Origin: an uncultured Paracoccaceae bacterium
GTDB taxonomy: Bacteria; Pseudomonadota; Alphaproteobacteria; Rhodobacterales; Rhodobacteraceae
Direction: 5' to 3'
Length of the DNA stretch: 64,000 nucleotides
NCBI GenBank assembly: GCA_943787985.1
Contig: CALSOO010000005.1
Location: 186,001-250,000, forward strand
In this document: positions 17,965-27,659 of the stretch, one piece after another
How the letters are laid out: each line of letters begins with the position of its first letter
How positions within the stretch are numbered: the stretch's first letter is position 1
Notes under the pieces: model-generated
Seen by the model: the letters and a program-made list of their open reading frames with translations, nothing else
Told to the model about the DNA's origin: nothing
Database searches by the model: none
Translations under genes and position numbers: made by a program

Positions 17965-19202
17965 GCGGCGCGCGCCTGCGTCAATGGACGTTCGCGTATT
18001 GGCAAATGCACAATCGCGCTGAACGCGCCAACCCCGATGCCAATCCACCAGACGACCTCGTAACTGCCGTACAGGTCGTACATCCGTCCGCCCAACCAGA
18101 CTCCCAAAAAGCTGCCCAACTGGTGGCTGAAAAACACAATCCCATAGAGCGTCCCCATGTAGCGCAGCCCGTAGATATGTGCGACCAGACCTGACGTGAG
18201 CGGCACGGTCGCCAGCCACAAGGACCCCATCGCAAACGAGAACAGCAACACTGTTTCCGGCGTCATCGGGAACAGGATGAACAAGGCGGCAACAACAGTG
18301 CGTGCCACGTAGATCCCCGCCAGCAGGTACTTTTTTGAATAGTATTTGCCGGCCCAGCCCGCCAGCAATGTCCCTGCGATATTCGCCAGACCAATCAATG
18401 AGATCGCCACCGCGCCCAAGGCCGAAGTGGTTGTGATCCCCATGGAATGCAGCGCGCTACCGGCAAGGATCGGTCCGCAGACTTCGGTCACAAAGGCTGG
18501 AAAATGCGCGGTGATGAATGCCAGTTGATAGCCACATGAGAAGAACCCCAGGAAGATCAGCGTATAGGAGGGGTCCTTGAACGCCTTGATCAGGATTGCG
18601 CCCATGCTTTCCTCCAGCCCGGCCTTGGTCGCGGTGACGGGCGCGCGCATCAAAGGCAACAGGCACACGACAGACAGGATTGCCCCTGCGAACACCATAA
18701 AGACCGACTGCCATGGCATCAAAGTCAGCAACCATTCCGCCAGCGGCGCGCCAAACACTTGCCCCGCACTGCCTGCCGCTGTGGCAATCGCCAAAGACAT
18801 GGAGCGGTTTTCGTCGCTTGAGGCCCGTCCAACCACAGCGAGGATCACTCCGAACCCCGTCCCTGCGATGCCAAAACCGACAAGCCACGCATAAAGTTGA
18901 TGCTCGATGGGGGTGGTTCCACTGGCCGACAGCACCATCCCGAGAGCGTAGGTCGCAGCCCCGATAACAATTGCTTTGCGGTCCCCGATTTTTTCGGCCA
19001 CCGCCCCGAAAAGAGGTTGCCCCACCCCCCACGCAAGGTTCTGGATCGCGATCGCAAGGGAGAATTCCGCGCGCAACCATCCGAACTCCTCGGCGATGGG
19101 GATTTGGAAAATCCCAAACGACGCGCGGATCGCAAAGCCGACCATCACAATCACACAGCCTACGATCAGAACAGGGGTAAAGAGCGGAGCGCGCTGTTGC
19201 AT
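17961..19202 (-). CDS. MFS transporter (OFA/monocarboxylate-like)
   Basis: 413-residue 12-span major facilitator. It begins MQQRAPLFTPVLIVGCVIVMVGFAIRASFG and shows the loop motif GAVAEKIGDRKAIVIGAATYALGM between spans 2 and 3 and LAGWAGKYYSKKYLLAGIYVARTVVAA in the second half. The MVGFAIRASFGIFQIPIAEEFGW opening is typical of MFS proteins that take up carboxylates. AGGA seven bases upstream supports the ATG at 19202 over a longer frame. Divergent from zapE with 123 bases between starts. Confidence 0.92.
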   Translation of the reverse strand: MQQRAPLFTPVLIVGCVIVMVGFAIRASFGIFQIPIAEEFGWLRAEFSLAIAIQNLAWGVGQPLFGAVAEKIGDRKAIVIGAATYALGMVLSASGTTPIEHQLYAWLVGFGIAGTGFGVILAVVGRASSDENRSMSLAIATAAGSAGQVFGAPLAEWLLTLMPWQSVFMVFAGAILSVVCLLPLMRAPVTATKAGLEESMGAILIKAFKDPSYTLIFLGFFSCGYQLAFITAHFPAFVTEVCGPILAGSALHSMGITTTSALGAVAISLIGLANIAGTLLAGWAGKYYSKKYLLAGIYVARTVVAALFILFPMTPETVLLFSFAMGSLWLATVPLTSGLVAHIYGLRYMGTLYGIVFFSHQLGSFLGVWLGGRMYDLYGSYEVVWWIGIGVGAFSAIVHLPIRERPLTQARAA

Positions 19203-19325
19203 CGGATTTTCCTTTGTTTGGCGGCACATTACGCTTGCCTCACCAAAGGTCAATTCAGCAATAATTCACCCCTCATCCCGAATAGTGATCTTTTCAGGCG
19301 GACAACCGCAGGATATGCCCACCTT

Positions 19326-20390
19326 ATGACACAGTTAACGACCCTTTATGCCAGCTTGATCGCTGATGGCACCTTGAACGCAGATCCCGCCCAAGAGGCC
19401 GTGCTGCCCCAGTTCGAGCGCATCCGCGCCGCCCTTGAAGCACCCGTAAAAACCGGCTGGTTTACCAAAGCCCCGCCGTCCCCCAAAGGGCTGTATCTGT
19501 GGGGGGGCGTGGGCCGCGGCAAGTCGATGTTGATGGATATGTTCGCCGAGAACATGGGGGATGTTGCGGTGCGCCGCGTCCACTTTCATGCCTTTATGCA
19601 AGAGGTGCAAACGGCCATGCACGCCGCCCGCGCTGACGGGGTGACCGACCCTGTCGCCCCTGTCGCAGCGCGGATCGTTGCCTCTGTCAAAGTGCTGGCA
19701 TTTGACGAGATGCAGATCACGGACATCACTGATGCCATGATCGTGGGCCGCTTGTTTGAAGCCTTGTTTGCGGGGGGTGTTGTTGTCGTGACCACATCGA
19801 ACCGTGTGCCGTCCGATTTGTACAAACACGGGCTGAACCGCGAGGCGTTCTTGCCTTTTATCGGGTTGATCGAGGACAAGATGGAGATTTGGGAGCTGAC
19901 CAGCCCCACGGATTACCGACAGGATCGCCTGTCCGGAACGCAGGTTTATTTCACACCCGCAGGGTCAGAAGCCCGCGCCGCGATGGATCAGATGTGGCGC
20001 GATCTGAGCGGTGGCACGGCAGAGCCTTTGACCCTCAAAGTCAAAGGGCGCGACGTGATCCTCCCACAATTTCGCAATGGCATTGCCCGCGCCAGCTTTT
20101 TTGATCTGTGCGGTGCGTTTTTGGGGCCTGCGGATTACCTTGCTGTTGCAGAGGCGGTCAAGGTTTTGCTGCTTGATGATATTCCGAGCCTGTCGCGTTC
20201 GAACTTTAATGAGGCCAAGCGCTTCGTCACCCTGATTGATGCTCTGTATGAAGCCAAAGTGCGCCTGATCTGCTCGGCCGCTGCGACACCAGAGATGTTG
20301 TATCTTGAGGGTGAAGGGACTTTTGAGTTTGAACGCACGGCGTCGCGGTTGCGCGAAATGCAATCTGACGCGTGGGGTGCGCCGCGCTGA
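19326..20390 (+). CDS. zapE: Cell division protein ZapE (AFG1-like ATPase)
   Basis: 354-residue AFG1/ZapE P-loop ATPase, implicated in FtsZ ring constriction and membrane protein quality control. Walker A LWGGVGRGKSMLMDMF (about residue 59), then VRRVHFHAFMQEV, Walker B VLAFDEMQITDITDAMI and the sensor region VTTSNRVPSDLYKHGLNREAFLPFI are all diagnostic. A long upstream extension of the frame to 18897 is antisense to the MFS gene and is rejected. The stop lies 18 bases before the convergent membrane-protein gene. Confidence 0.95.
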   Translation: MTQLTTLYASLIADGTLNADPAQEAVLPQFERIRAALEAPVKTGWFTKAPPSPKGLYLWGGVGRGKSMLMDMFAENMGDVAVRRVHFHAFMQEVQTAMHAARADGVTDPVAPVAARIVASVKVLAFDEMQITDITDAMIVGRLFEALFAGGVVVVTTSNRVPSDLYKHGLNREAFLPFIGLIEDKMEIWELTSPTDYRQDRLSGTQVYFTPAGSEARAAMDQMWRDLSGGTAEPLTLKVKGRDVILPQFRNGIARASFFDLCGAFLGPADYLAVAEAVKVLLLDDIPSLSRSNFNEAKRFVTLIDALYEAKVRLICSAAATPEMLYLEGEGTFEFERTASRLREMQSDAWGAPR

Positions 20391-20408
20391 ACGGCCGTTG
20401 TGCGTGGG

Positions 20409-21116
20409 CTAGTTTCTGGCTTTGCGCACCCGAACGACATACAGCAGGGCTTCGGTATTCAACCGCCCGTCCACGGCTTGTAATCCAAGCGGAATCGCAA
20501 ACTTGCCGCGTCCTGCAGCCGTGTTCAGCAAGGCATCCACATAGGCATCAGATTGATTGTCGGCCAAAGCCTGCACCAACAATTGGTGCAACCGATCCCC
20601 CGGACGTGGCGCATAGCCGAAATCAGTGAGAACAGAGGCCGTCAATTTGTGCAACGCGAACCATTCCGGCGTGCCTTGGCTCACAAGCGGTCGCTGTCCG
20701 GTCGCACGGGGTTGCGCAGGAAAGGCGGGGCGGGTGAACACCGCCTGAGGCGCGGGTTGAGCCGTTGTTGCGACTTCTGGCGTAAAAAAGTTGGTGTCCA
20801 ACCGTGTAACTGACCGCGCTGATGCATCCGGAGCCGTGGGCGATGGGGCCTCAAGAGCAGGCGCTTGTGCGACAACTTTCGGCGCAACCGTGGCTGCAAC
20901 AGGCTGATTGGCCAGATCGGTGTTCGCGGGTGTTGTCACATCTTCGGTTTGCGCCAAACGGTCGGTTGGCAACCCGGGCTGCAGCATTATCAAGCCAATT
21001 GTTACAACCAGAAAAGCCGAGGCAATCGTTAGCATTTTGAAATTAGAAGACAATTCCCCAGTTTCAGGATCTTTTAACCCTTGGACCAGTGACGCCAAAC
21101 CTTCGCGTCCAAACAT
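20409..21116 (-). CDS. Single-span membrane protein, unknown function
   Basis: 235 residues. A short cytoplasmic N-terminus (MFGREGLASLVQGLKDPETGE) leads to one transmembrane segment at about 28-45 (MLTIASAFLVVTIGLIML), then a long Ala/Pro/Thr-rich linker (about 55-150) and a folded C-terminal domain with WFALHKLTASVLTDFGYAPRPGDRLHQLL. This layout suggests a periplasmic domain held by a linker. The start at 21116 has GGGGG upstream. I do not recognise the C-terminal domain. Confidence 0.8.
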   Translation of the reverse strand: MFGREGLASLVQGLKDPETGELSSNFKMLTIASAFLVVTIGLIMLQPGLPTDRLAQTEDVTTPANTDLANQPVAATVAPKVVAQAPALEAPSPTAPDASARSVTRLDTNFFTPEVATTAQPAPQAVFTRPAFPAQPRATGQRPLVSQGTPEWFALHKLTASVLTDFGYAPRPGDRLHQLLVQALADNQSDAYVDALLNTAAGRGKFAIPLGLQAVDGRLNTEALLYVVRVRKARN

Positions 21117-21242
21117 ACCGAATCCCCCAAAAAAACAATACAGCAATGCAGGGCACCCCACCCCTTGATGTATCTACTATATATAGGCTAAACAGCGCGC
21201 AACCGTCAACATTAGCATGATTCGCAAAGCAAATTTGTTGAT

Positions 21243-22517
21243 TCAGCCGTTTTCACGCAAAACCGCTCCGGCCAGATAAAGTGACCCGCAAATCAAAATG
21301 CGGGCGTTTCGGGTTTGGGTCAAAATCTGATCCACAGCCGCAGAAACGTCGGGCGCTGTCTGTGCTTTCATACCGCTGTCTTTGGCAGCTTGCGCCGTCT
21401 CTTGCGCACTGAGCGTCGCCGCCTCCCCCGGGATCGACACCGCCGTTAGGCTGTCCACATGCGCCGCCAACGGCTTGAGATACCCTGTCACGTCCTTGGT
21501 GTTCAGCATCCCGCATATCAAATGCGTCGGACGCTGCGGCAACCCTGCCAAAACCGCTGCAAGCGCGTCGCCCGCTGCGGGGTTGTGCCCACCGTCCAGC
21601 CATAGGTCAGCACTGCCTGCTTGCTCGACCAGTGGCCCCGATCTCAAGCGCTGCATCCGTGCTGGCCACTGCGCCTGCGTCACGGCCCCTTCACAGGCCT
21701 GCGCGTCAAACCCCAAGTGCCGCAACACCATCACAGCCGCACCGGCGTTTTGAATTTGATGCGCGCCCAAAAGGTTGGGGACAAGCAAATCAAGCAACCC
21801 GTTTTCATCCTGAAAGACCATGCGGTCCCCTTCGGGCGCGGCATGCCATTGCTGTCCGGACGCCAAAAGAGAGGCGCCGTTGCGCGTGGCTACGTTTTCG
21901 ATAACCTCCAGCGCGTCTTTGTGCTGCGGACTGACAACACAGGCCACCCCGCGCTTGATAATCCCCGCCTTCTCCCCCGCGATCTTGGCCAATGTATTGC
22001 CAAGGAATTGCTCGTGATCAATCGAGACAGGCGTGATGACCGTGAGTTCAGGTTTTGCGATGACATTGGTCGCATCAAGCCGCCCGCCAAGCCCGACTTC
22101 GAGCAATGTGAAATCCGCAGGCGTGCGCGCAAAAGCCAGCAAGGCAGCGCAGGTCGTGATTTCGAAATATGTGATGTTTTCGCCGTTATTGGCGACGTAA
22201 CACTCGTCAAGGATCTCCGTCAGCGCCTCTTCGGTGATCAAGGTGCCCGCCAAAAGGATGCGTTCGTGAAACCGCGCCAGATGCGGCGAGGTATAAGCGT
22301 GCACTGTCTTGCCTGCCGCTTCCAGACCGGCACGGATCATGGCCTGAGTAGACCCTTTGCCGTTGGTCCCTGCGATGTGGATCACAGGCGGCAGGTCATT
22401 TTGTGGATTGCCCAAAGCGTCCAGCAAACGCCAGACACGGTCCAGCGTCAGGTCGATGATTTTTGGATGCAGCGCCATCATGCGCGCAAGGACTGCGTCC
22501 GATGTTTGCACGCTCAT
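21243..22517 (-). CDS. folC: Bifunctional folylpolyglutamate/dihydrofolate synthase FolC
   Basis: Adds glutamate to dihydropteroate and to folates (Mur ligase family). 424 residues. P-loop [26 protein letters not shown] (about residue 48), [37 protein letters not shown] and [27 protein letters not shown] are all diagnostic, as is [12 protein letters not shown]. Start overlaps the accD stop by ATGA; accD-folC is a widely conserved pair. Confidence 0.97.
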   Translation of the reverse strand: MSVQTSDAVLARMMALHPKIIDLTLDRVWRLLDALGNPQNDLPPVIHIAGTNGKGSTQAMIRAGLEAAGKTVHAYTSPHLARFHERILLAGTLITEEALTEILDECYVANNGENITYFEITTCAALLAFARTPADFTLLEVGLGGRLDATNVIAKPELTVITPVSIDHEQFLGNTLAKIAGEKAGIIKRGVACVVSPQHKDALEVIENVATRNGASLLASGQQWHAAPEGDRMVFQDENGLLDLLVPNLLGAHQIQNAGAAVMVLRHLGFDAQACEGAVTQAQWPARMQRLRSGPLVEQAGSADLWLDGGHNPAAGDALAAVLAGLPQRPTHLICGMLNTKDVTGYLKPLAAHVDSLTAVSIPGEAATLSAQETAQAAKDSGMKAQTAPDVSAAVDQILTQTRNARILICGSLYLAGAVLRENG

Positions 22518-23452
22518 GTCGTTGGCGCATCCACCGCTGGTGTGTCAGGCGCGGCGCTGGCGTCTTCCGGATCAGGCGCCGGCAGATCACCGGCAACGGG
22601 CGGCGTCATACCCAACAGCATCCGGCAAATCGCGATCAGTTCTTCGCGCATTTTGGTCCGCGACGTGACGCGGTCCAGCATCCCGTGATCCAGCAGATAT
22701 TCTGCCCGCTGGAACCCTTCGGGCAGTTGTTCGCGAATGGTTTGTTCAATCACGCGCGGCCCGGCAAAGCAGATCAACGCGTTGGGTTCGGCAATGTGCA
22801 CATCCCCGAGCATTGCGTAGCTCGCGGTCACGCCCCCCGTGGTTGGATGCGTGAGCACCACAATGTAGGGCAGTTTTGCTTCTTTGAGCATTTGTATAGC
22901 GACTGTGGTGCGTGGCATCTGCATCAGGCTCAAAATGCCTTCTTGCATGCGCGCACCGCCTGCGGCCGAAAACAGGATCAACGGGCGCTTCAGCTTTACC
23001 GCTTCTTCGGCCGCCGCAATGATCGCGTTGCCCACATACATCCCCATAGACCCGCCCATAAAGGAGAAGTCCTGCGCTGCCGCGATGATGGGTGTGCGTC
23101 CGATTTCGCCCCGTGCCACCAACATCGCGTCGTCTTCGCCCGTGGCTTTTTGTGCGGCTTTCATGCGGTCGGGGTATTTTTTCTGGTCCCGGAACTGCAG
23201 CGGATCTGCGATGGGCATGGGCACGTCCACTTCCGTAAACACCCCCCCGTCAAACAGCGCCTCGAACCGGTCCCGCGGGGTAATCGCCATGTGATGGTTG
23301 CAGCTGGTACAAACATTCAGGTTGTCCGAGACCTCACGGTGAAACAGCATCGTGCCGCATTCCGTACATTTGGTCCAAAGGTTATCCGGCGTCTCGCGAC
23401 GCGAGAAGATGGAGTTGATCCGCGGGCGGACGTAGTTTGTGATCCAGTTCAT
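22514..23452 (-). CDS. accD: Acetyl-CoA carboxylase carboxyltransferase subunit beta
   Basis: Beta subunit of the carboxyltransferase making malonyl-CoA. 312 residues. N-terminal zinc ribbon CTECG...CTSCNHHM (Cys4), then the crotonase-fold core: [45 protein letters not shown] and [41 protein letters not shown]. The start [12 protein letters not shown] at 23452 is the family's usual one; the frame extends upstream without support. The C-terminal tail is acidic and Pro/Ala-rich. Confidence 0.97.
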   Translation of the reverse strand: MNWITNYVRPRINSIFSRRETPDNLWTKCTECGTMLFHREVSDNLNVCTSCNHHMAITPRDRFEALFDGGVFTEVDVPMPIADPLQFRDQKKYPDRMKAAQKATGEDDAMLVARGEIGRTPIIAAAQDFSFMGGSMGMYVGNAIIAAAEEAVKLKRPLILFSAAGGARMQEGILSLMQMPRTTVAIQMLKEAKLPYIVVLTHPTTGGVTASYAMLGDVHIAEPNALICFAGPRVIEQTIREQLPEGFQRAEYLLDHGMLDRVTSRTKMREELIAICRMLLGMTPPVAGDLPAPDPEDASAAPDTPAVDAPTT

Positions 23453-23511
23453 TGCTGGTTCCCTAATGCATGTGTTGGGACTGAGATAATCTGCGTGGCC
23501 TCCAATTGCAA

Positions 23512-24414
23512 TCAGCGCTGCAATGCAAGCCGTGCCGCAAACCAACTGACCCCTAAAAACCCAAGATCAACCCAAAGCCAACTGCGGATGATCTCGGTGT
23601 CTGTGCTGTCAAACGGTGTGGTGAACAATGCCAGTCCAGGCAACCCGTCCGGCAATGCCACAAACATTAACGCCATCACGTTATTGGCGAAGTGGAGCGC
23701 AATCGCAGGCCCCAAAGTGCCGGAGCGCGCCGTCAGGTCCGCGGCCGCCATTCCAAAAAGCACTGCCCAGATCATCCCGTACCAAGCGTTTGCGCCCGTC
23801 GCGTCGGGGTCATAGTGCAGTGCCCCGAACAACAACGATGGCATCAGCATCCAGATCAGAGGTGAGTTGAACCGCGCCCCGAGTTGCTGCTGGATGTACC
23901 CGCGAAACAGCACTTCTTCGGCGCCTGTCTGGATCAGGATCGCCATCAACGCAAAGGGCACCACCCGCAGCCACGGCCCACAGTCCAGATTGCGCACAAG
24001 CGGTTCGTTATAATTCCACGGCGGTAGCACTTCGATCATCAGGTTCAGCACCACCAAACCCAACAACACCATGACAAACTGCGTGCGCATGGCCCGCCCC
24101 GGTCCAAACACCGACCTGATTGTGCGTTCGTGCAAAATCCAAAGAACCCCGAACACTGCAATCGCGACCGTACCGTAGCCCGACAACAAAATGAGGACGG
24201 TGATGGGCGTGTTTCCCTGACCCAAAGTTTCGCCGTCCATGAGCAGTCCAAGCCCCTCGAGCAGCCCGAACACAAAAGATCCGTACACTTGCCCAAGGGC
24301 CGCCACCGCAACCACCGTCAACAGAACGCCGAGCACCAGCCGCCAGACTTCGCAGCGCTCCGCTGCAGGCATCACAAAATGGCGATGTGGGCTGTAGTCA
24401 AACCAATGTCCCAT
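23512..24414 (-). CDS. CPBP family intramembrane metalloprotease
   Basis: 300-residue polytopic protein of the CAAX-protease/bacteriocin-processing (Abi) family. Motif 1 [19 protein letters not shown], motif 2 [10 protein letters not shown] and motif 3 [10 protein letters not shown] supply the Glu-Glu, Arg and His residues of the intramembrane active site. Eight or so hydrophobic spans. The start at 24414 lies four bases after the stop of the unusual ABC protein gene, so they form one operon; what is cleaved is unknown. Confidence 0.92.
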   Translation of the reverse strand: MGHWFDYSPHRHFVMPAAERCEVWRLVLGVLLTVVAVAALGQVYGSFVFGLLEGLGLLMDGETLGQGNTPITVLILLSGYGTVAIAVFGVLWILHERTIRSVFGPGRAMRTQFVMVLLGLVVLNLMIEVLPPWNYNEPLVRNLDCGPWLRVVPFALMAILIQTGAEEVLFRGYIQQQLGARFNSPLIWMLMPSLLFGALHYDPDATGANAWYGMIWAVLFGMAAADLTARSGTLGPAIALHFANNVMALMFVALPDGLPGLALFTTPFDSTDTEIIRSWLWVDLGFLGVSWFAARLALQR

Positions 24415-24418
24415 CCTG

Positions 24419-27400
24419 TTACGCCTCCTTATCAGGATCGTTGCCGAACCCGCCCGGCACGTCGACCTTGGCCTCGACCAGGAGTGCTGCTGCACCTTGC
24501 AAGTGACCAGCCACCGTTTGAAGCAGCGTCAACAAGGCGGTTGAGTCATTTTCGATCACGGCGCGAAATTCTTGGGCCCCGATCCGCAGGAATACGGTTT
24601 CTTCATCCGCGACCAGATCCACGCGCCGTTCTTCGCCAACGATGATCGCCAGATCACCGATCAATCGACCTGCTTCGACTTGGGACACAGGGGTGCGCCC
24701 CCCCGCTTCATCGATGAAATACATTTGCGCCTTGCCGCTGACGCACAGCCATGCCGCGTCTGCGGCGTCCCCTTTGGTGAACACGGTTTCCCCGGGCGCC
24801 GCCGTGTACCACTGCGCGGCGAACGCCAGCAGGCGTTGGTTGCGGATGTCGAGTTTGGCGAATGTCTCTGTCCGCGAGATTTCCCGCAATTTGCGCCGCA
24901 GATCGTCCGAGCCGCCATCGGGTACAAGGTCCGTGTCCTGCCGTTGGATGCCGTCGATCCGTCCGTTTTTGATTTCAACAAACAGATCGTATTCCGAGGG
25001 GTTTTCAAAGTTGTCTTCCATGAAAATCAACGTGGTGTCTGGCATCAACTCGCGCAGCGCGGTTCGGGTTTTGCGCCTGCTGTCTGCATCATGGCTGGCA
25101 AGCGCCTGATCCAGCACCATAATGTCCGGTTTTTTGATCCCCGCCCGACTGAAGGCCGCCCGTTCCTGAAACACCGCAGGCAATTGCGATCCGGCCAGTC
25201 CGGTGGGAATGTCAAAGATGGTTTCGGCCACTTTGCGCCTCAGGTCATGTTCGACAAGAACCTGTGCCACCACATCGCGTACCGCATCTGCTTTGGCCCC
25301 TGCCATCCCGGATATCCGCCCGTAAAGCGCGTTTTCCATCAGCGTCAGTCGTGGCAGGTAGTTGTCCGGTGCAATCGCGACGAACATGTCGCGGGATTGT
25401 TCGCGCAAATGCGCCGCTTGCGTGCGCCGAATATGCAAGATTTCCTGCTTAAAGCTGTCGGGAAAGGCCGGTCCGATTTGTTCCGCCGTGAAGGCAAAAG
25501 GAACCGTGAGAAGCAGGGCGAATTCTTCTTCGCTCAGCGCTTGGTCCCCGACTTGCCGCCTGCGCGTTGCGATGTCCACCAACCGCTCGTACAGGTCCTC
25601 TTCGATTCCGAGCGCCGTGAACAGCGGGTGATTTGTGCCGTCCCGCCCGAACGTCTGGTGCAGGGTTTCAACCAGGGTTTGCGAAATGGCGATACCCTGT
25701 TCGGCCAAGCCTTGCTCCACAATCAACGCCAGAAACTGCTTTTCCGCCGCCAGCCCTTCTTGGGAGATGTCGCGCACGGGCGTTGCGAACAACAGGTTCC
25801 CCCCCAGCGGCACCGAAGGGTTGAAGGTTTCGGGGTCAAAGCGGTTCACAACATCACTTAGTCCTGCCTCTTTCAGGCGCGTATGGATTTCATCGCGCAG
25901 TCCGACGACGTCTTTGGCCAATTCATCATGCAGCGTGTCATCTATCCGCGACACCAACATGCTTTGGAACATGAATTCGTCGATGCCCATCGCTTGCACC
26001 AGTTGGAACCACCATTGCCGGATGTCTTCGCTGTCTTTGAGGTCCGCCAAAGACGGATCCACCCAATCGGCCCGCAAGCTGTCGGGGCTGTTGCCTGAAC
26101 GCCTTGCTTCATTGGTGAACCGGTCGTGTTTGGATGGATCCCACAACACAGTGCGGGGGCTGGGCATCAAAGGCATCATCACGTTGCTGCCCAGGGTTCC
26201 GTCAAACATGTAGGGCCGCGAGTGGGCATAGCCGATGCGCGCGGCAATCACAGCCTGATGCAGTTCACTGACCTTGTGCCCTGCCATGCGCAACGCCCCC
26301 CGCGACGGGGTGATTTCGCGCGTCAGAACTTCGGCCAATGCGGTGCGCTCGGTACTGTTGGGCACTTTGATCGCGACCCGTGCGCTTGGCGGAATGGTGA
26401 GGGTGATATCCTCAAGCACCGGATTTCCCGCCGCGTTGCGCACGCTGATGTGGTCCAGTTCAATGGCGCCGCGCAGATGCGGGATATCGTCGGGGGCCCC
26501 TTCAAACAGGGCTTCGTCGATGATCCCTTTTGGGTCGAACCGTTCCGTCACGATGTCCCAACGCAGCGACATGTCCTGAACTTGGTTGTAATAGGTCAGC
26601 AGCTCTTTCCAAGGGGAACTGAGGTCTTTGTACGCAGCCAATGCGGCCACCAGCGCGCCCACGGTAATATCCCCGCGAATGGCCAGATACCCGCCAACAG
26701 AATAGAAAAAGAACGGCGTCAGTTGCGTGATGAAGTTGTTGAGAAACTTCATAAAGAACTTTTTGTTGTAGATTTTGTAGCGGATTTCAAACAGGCGCCC
26801 AAGGCGATGCGTGAAGGTCGCCAGGCGGTAGCGTACCCCGCCATTGGTGCGTAAATCAGTGATGCCTGCGGCGCTTTCCCCGATTTCAGAGGCCAGCGCA
26901 CGCACCTCTTTGATCCGTTCCTTGTTCAACTGGTTGATCTGGCGCTGGATCATCGGAATCAGCCACGCTTGGAGCGGGATCAATGCGATCCCTGCCAGTC
27001 CAAACCAGACTGATTGCAGAAACAGGAACGTCACGATGATCAGCATTTGCCCCAACTGGAACAAGGGTTGCGCCACGGCATCCCCCATCAAGCCCCCCAT
27101 CGGTTCGGCCTCGGAGGTGACCATGCTCACCAATTCGCCTTGGCTTGTTTCTTGAAAATACCGCCGCGGAAAGCGCATCATGCGTGCGATCAGCCCATAG
27201 CGAAACCGCCGCAACAACCGCTCTGCCACGACCCCTTTCATCGTGTTGAGCCGCATTTTGATCAGCCCGTGGCACAACACGGCCACCAGATAGCCCACAC
27301 ACAATGTCATCAGGAATTGCGTCTGGCTCAGGTCATACCCCCAAACGTCGATCACATCCGCATCAGCCCCGATCGCATCGTTGATGATCCGTTTGGGCAG

Positions 27401-27508
27401 TTCTAGCGTCGCGTAAAGGAAGGGAAAGGTAACCAACGTCACCAAAAGCAGGTAGAATTGCTCGCGTTTGGAGTGCTTCCAAATGAACGAGAAAAGGGTG
27501 CGTTCCAT
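24419..27508 (-). CDS. ABC exporter-like protein with degenerate ATPase and C-terminal cNMP domain
   Basis: 1,029 residues. Residues 1-320 are a six-span ABC exporter membrane domain (SFIWKHSKREQFYLLLVTLVTFPFL; RRYFQETSQGELVSMVTSEAEP). The nucleotide-binding domain is badly eroded: the Walker A site at about residue 380 reads KVPNSTERTAL without the GKS/T lysine, the Walker B-like MVLDQALASHDADS at about 796 has Gln for the catalytic Glu, and no LSGGQ is visible (FQERAAFSRA stands there). Walker A and B are about 415 residues apart rather than about 125, so a large insertion sits in the domain. Residues about 890-1015 match a cyclic-nucleotide-binding domain (PGETVFTKGDAADAAWLCVSGKAQMYF; GRLIGDLAII). 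Start ATG 27508 chosen over a TTG at 27562. Confidence 0.85.
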   Translation of the reverse strand: MERTLFSFIWKHSKREQFYLLLVTLVTFPFLYATLELPKRIINDAIGADADVIDVWGYDLSQTQFLMTLCVGYLVAVLCHGLIKMRLNTMKGVVAERLLRRFRYGLIARMMRFPRRYFQETSQGELVSMVTSEAEPMGGLMGDAVAQPLFQLGQMLIIVTFLFLQSVWFGLAGIALIPLQAWLIPMIQRQINQLNKERIKEVRALASEIGESAAGITDLRTNGGVRYRLATFTHRLGRLFEIRYKIYNKKFFMKFLNNFITQLTPFFFYSVGGYLAIRGDITVGALVAALAAYKDLSSPWKELLTYYNQVQDMSLRWDIVTERFDPKGIIDEALFEGAPDDIPHLRGAIELDHISVRNAAGNPVLEDITLTIPPSARVAIKVPNSTERTALAEVLTREITPSRGALRMAGHKVSELHQAVIAARIGYAHSRPYMFDGTLGSNVMMPLMPSPRTVLWDPSKHDRFTNEARRSGNSPDSLRADWVDPSLADLKDSEDIRQWWFQLVQAMGIDEFMFQSMLVSRIDDTLHDELAKDVVGLRDEIHTRLKEAGLSDVVNRFDPETFNPSVPLGGNLLFATPVRDISQEGLAAEKQFLALIVEQGLAEQGIAISQTLVETLHQTFGRDGTNHPLFTALGIEEDLYERLVDIATRRRQVGDQALSEEEFALLLTVPFAFTAEQIGPAFPDSFKQEILHIRRTQAAHLREQSRDMFVAIAPDNYLPRLTLMENALYGRISGMAGAKADAVRDVVAQVLVEHDLRRKVAETIFDIPTGLAGSQLPAVFQERAAFSRAGIKKPDIMVLDQALASHDADSRRKTRTALRELMPDTTLIFMEDNFENPSEYDLFVEIKNGRIDGIQRQDTDLVPDGGSDDLRRKLREISRTETFAKLDIRNQRLLAFAAQWYTAAPGETVFTKGDAADAAWLCVSGKAQMYFIDEAGGRTPVSQVEAGRLIGDLAIIVGEERRVDLVADEETVFLRIGAQEFRAVIENDSTALLTLLQTVAGHLQGAAALLVEAKVDVPGGFGNDPDKEA

Positions 27509-27659
27509 GTGAGGGCTTTCGGGGCGGGCTCCACAGACAGAAAATTCTGGTGTGTCTGCCAAGATTTAGGGGGCATTGCACCTCAATTCAAGCATCCCGT
27601 CTTGCAGGACGCCAGACCCTTGGTTATCCGTTGAAAAATGCATTTCGCGGGAGACCACC

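Noticed and set aside
22463-23815. 450-codon plus-strand frame opposite folC/accD
   Set aside because: Antisense to two canonical core genes with clear motifs; product meaningless.
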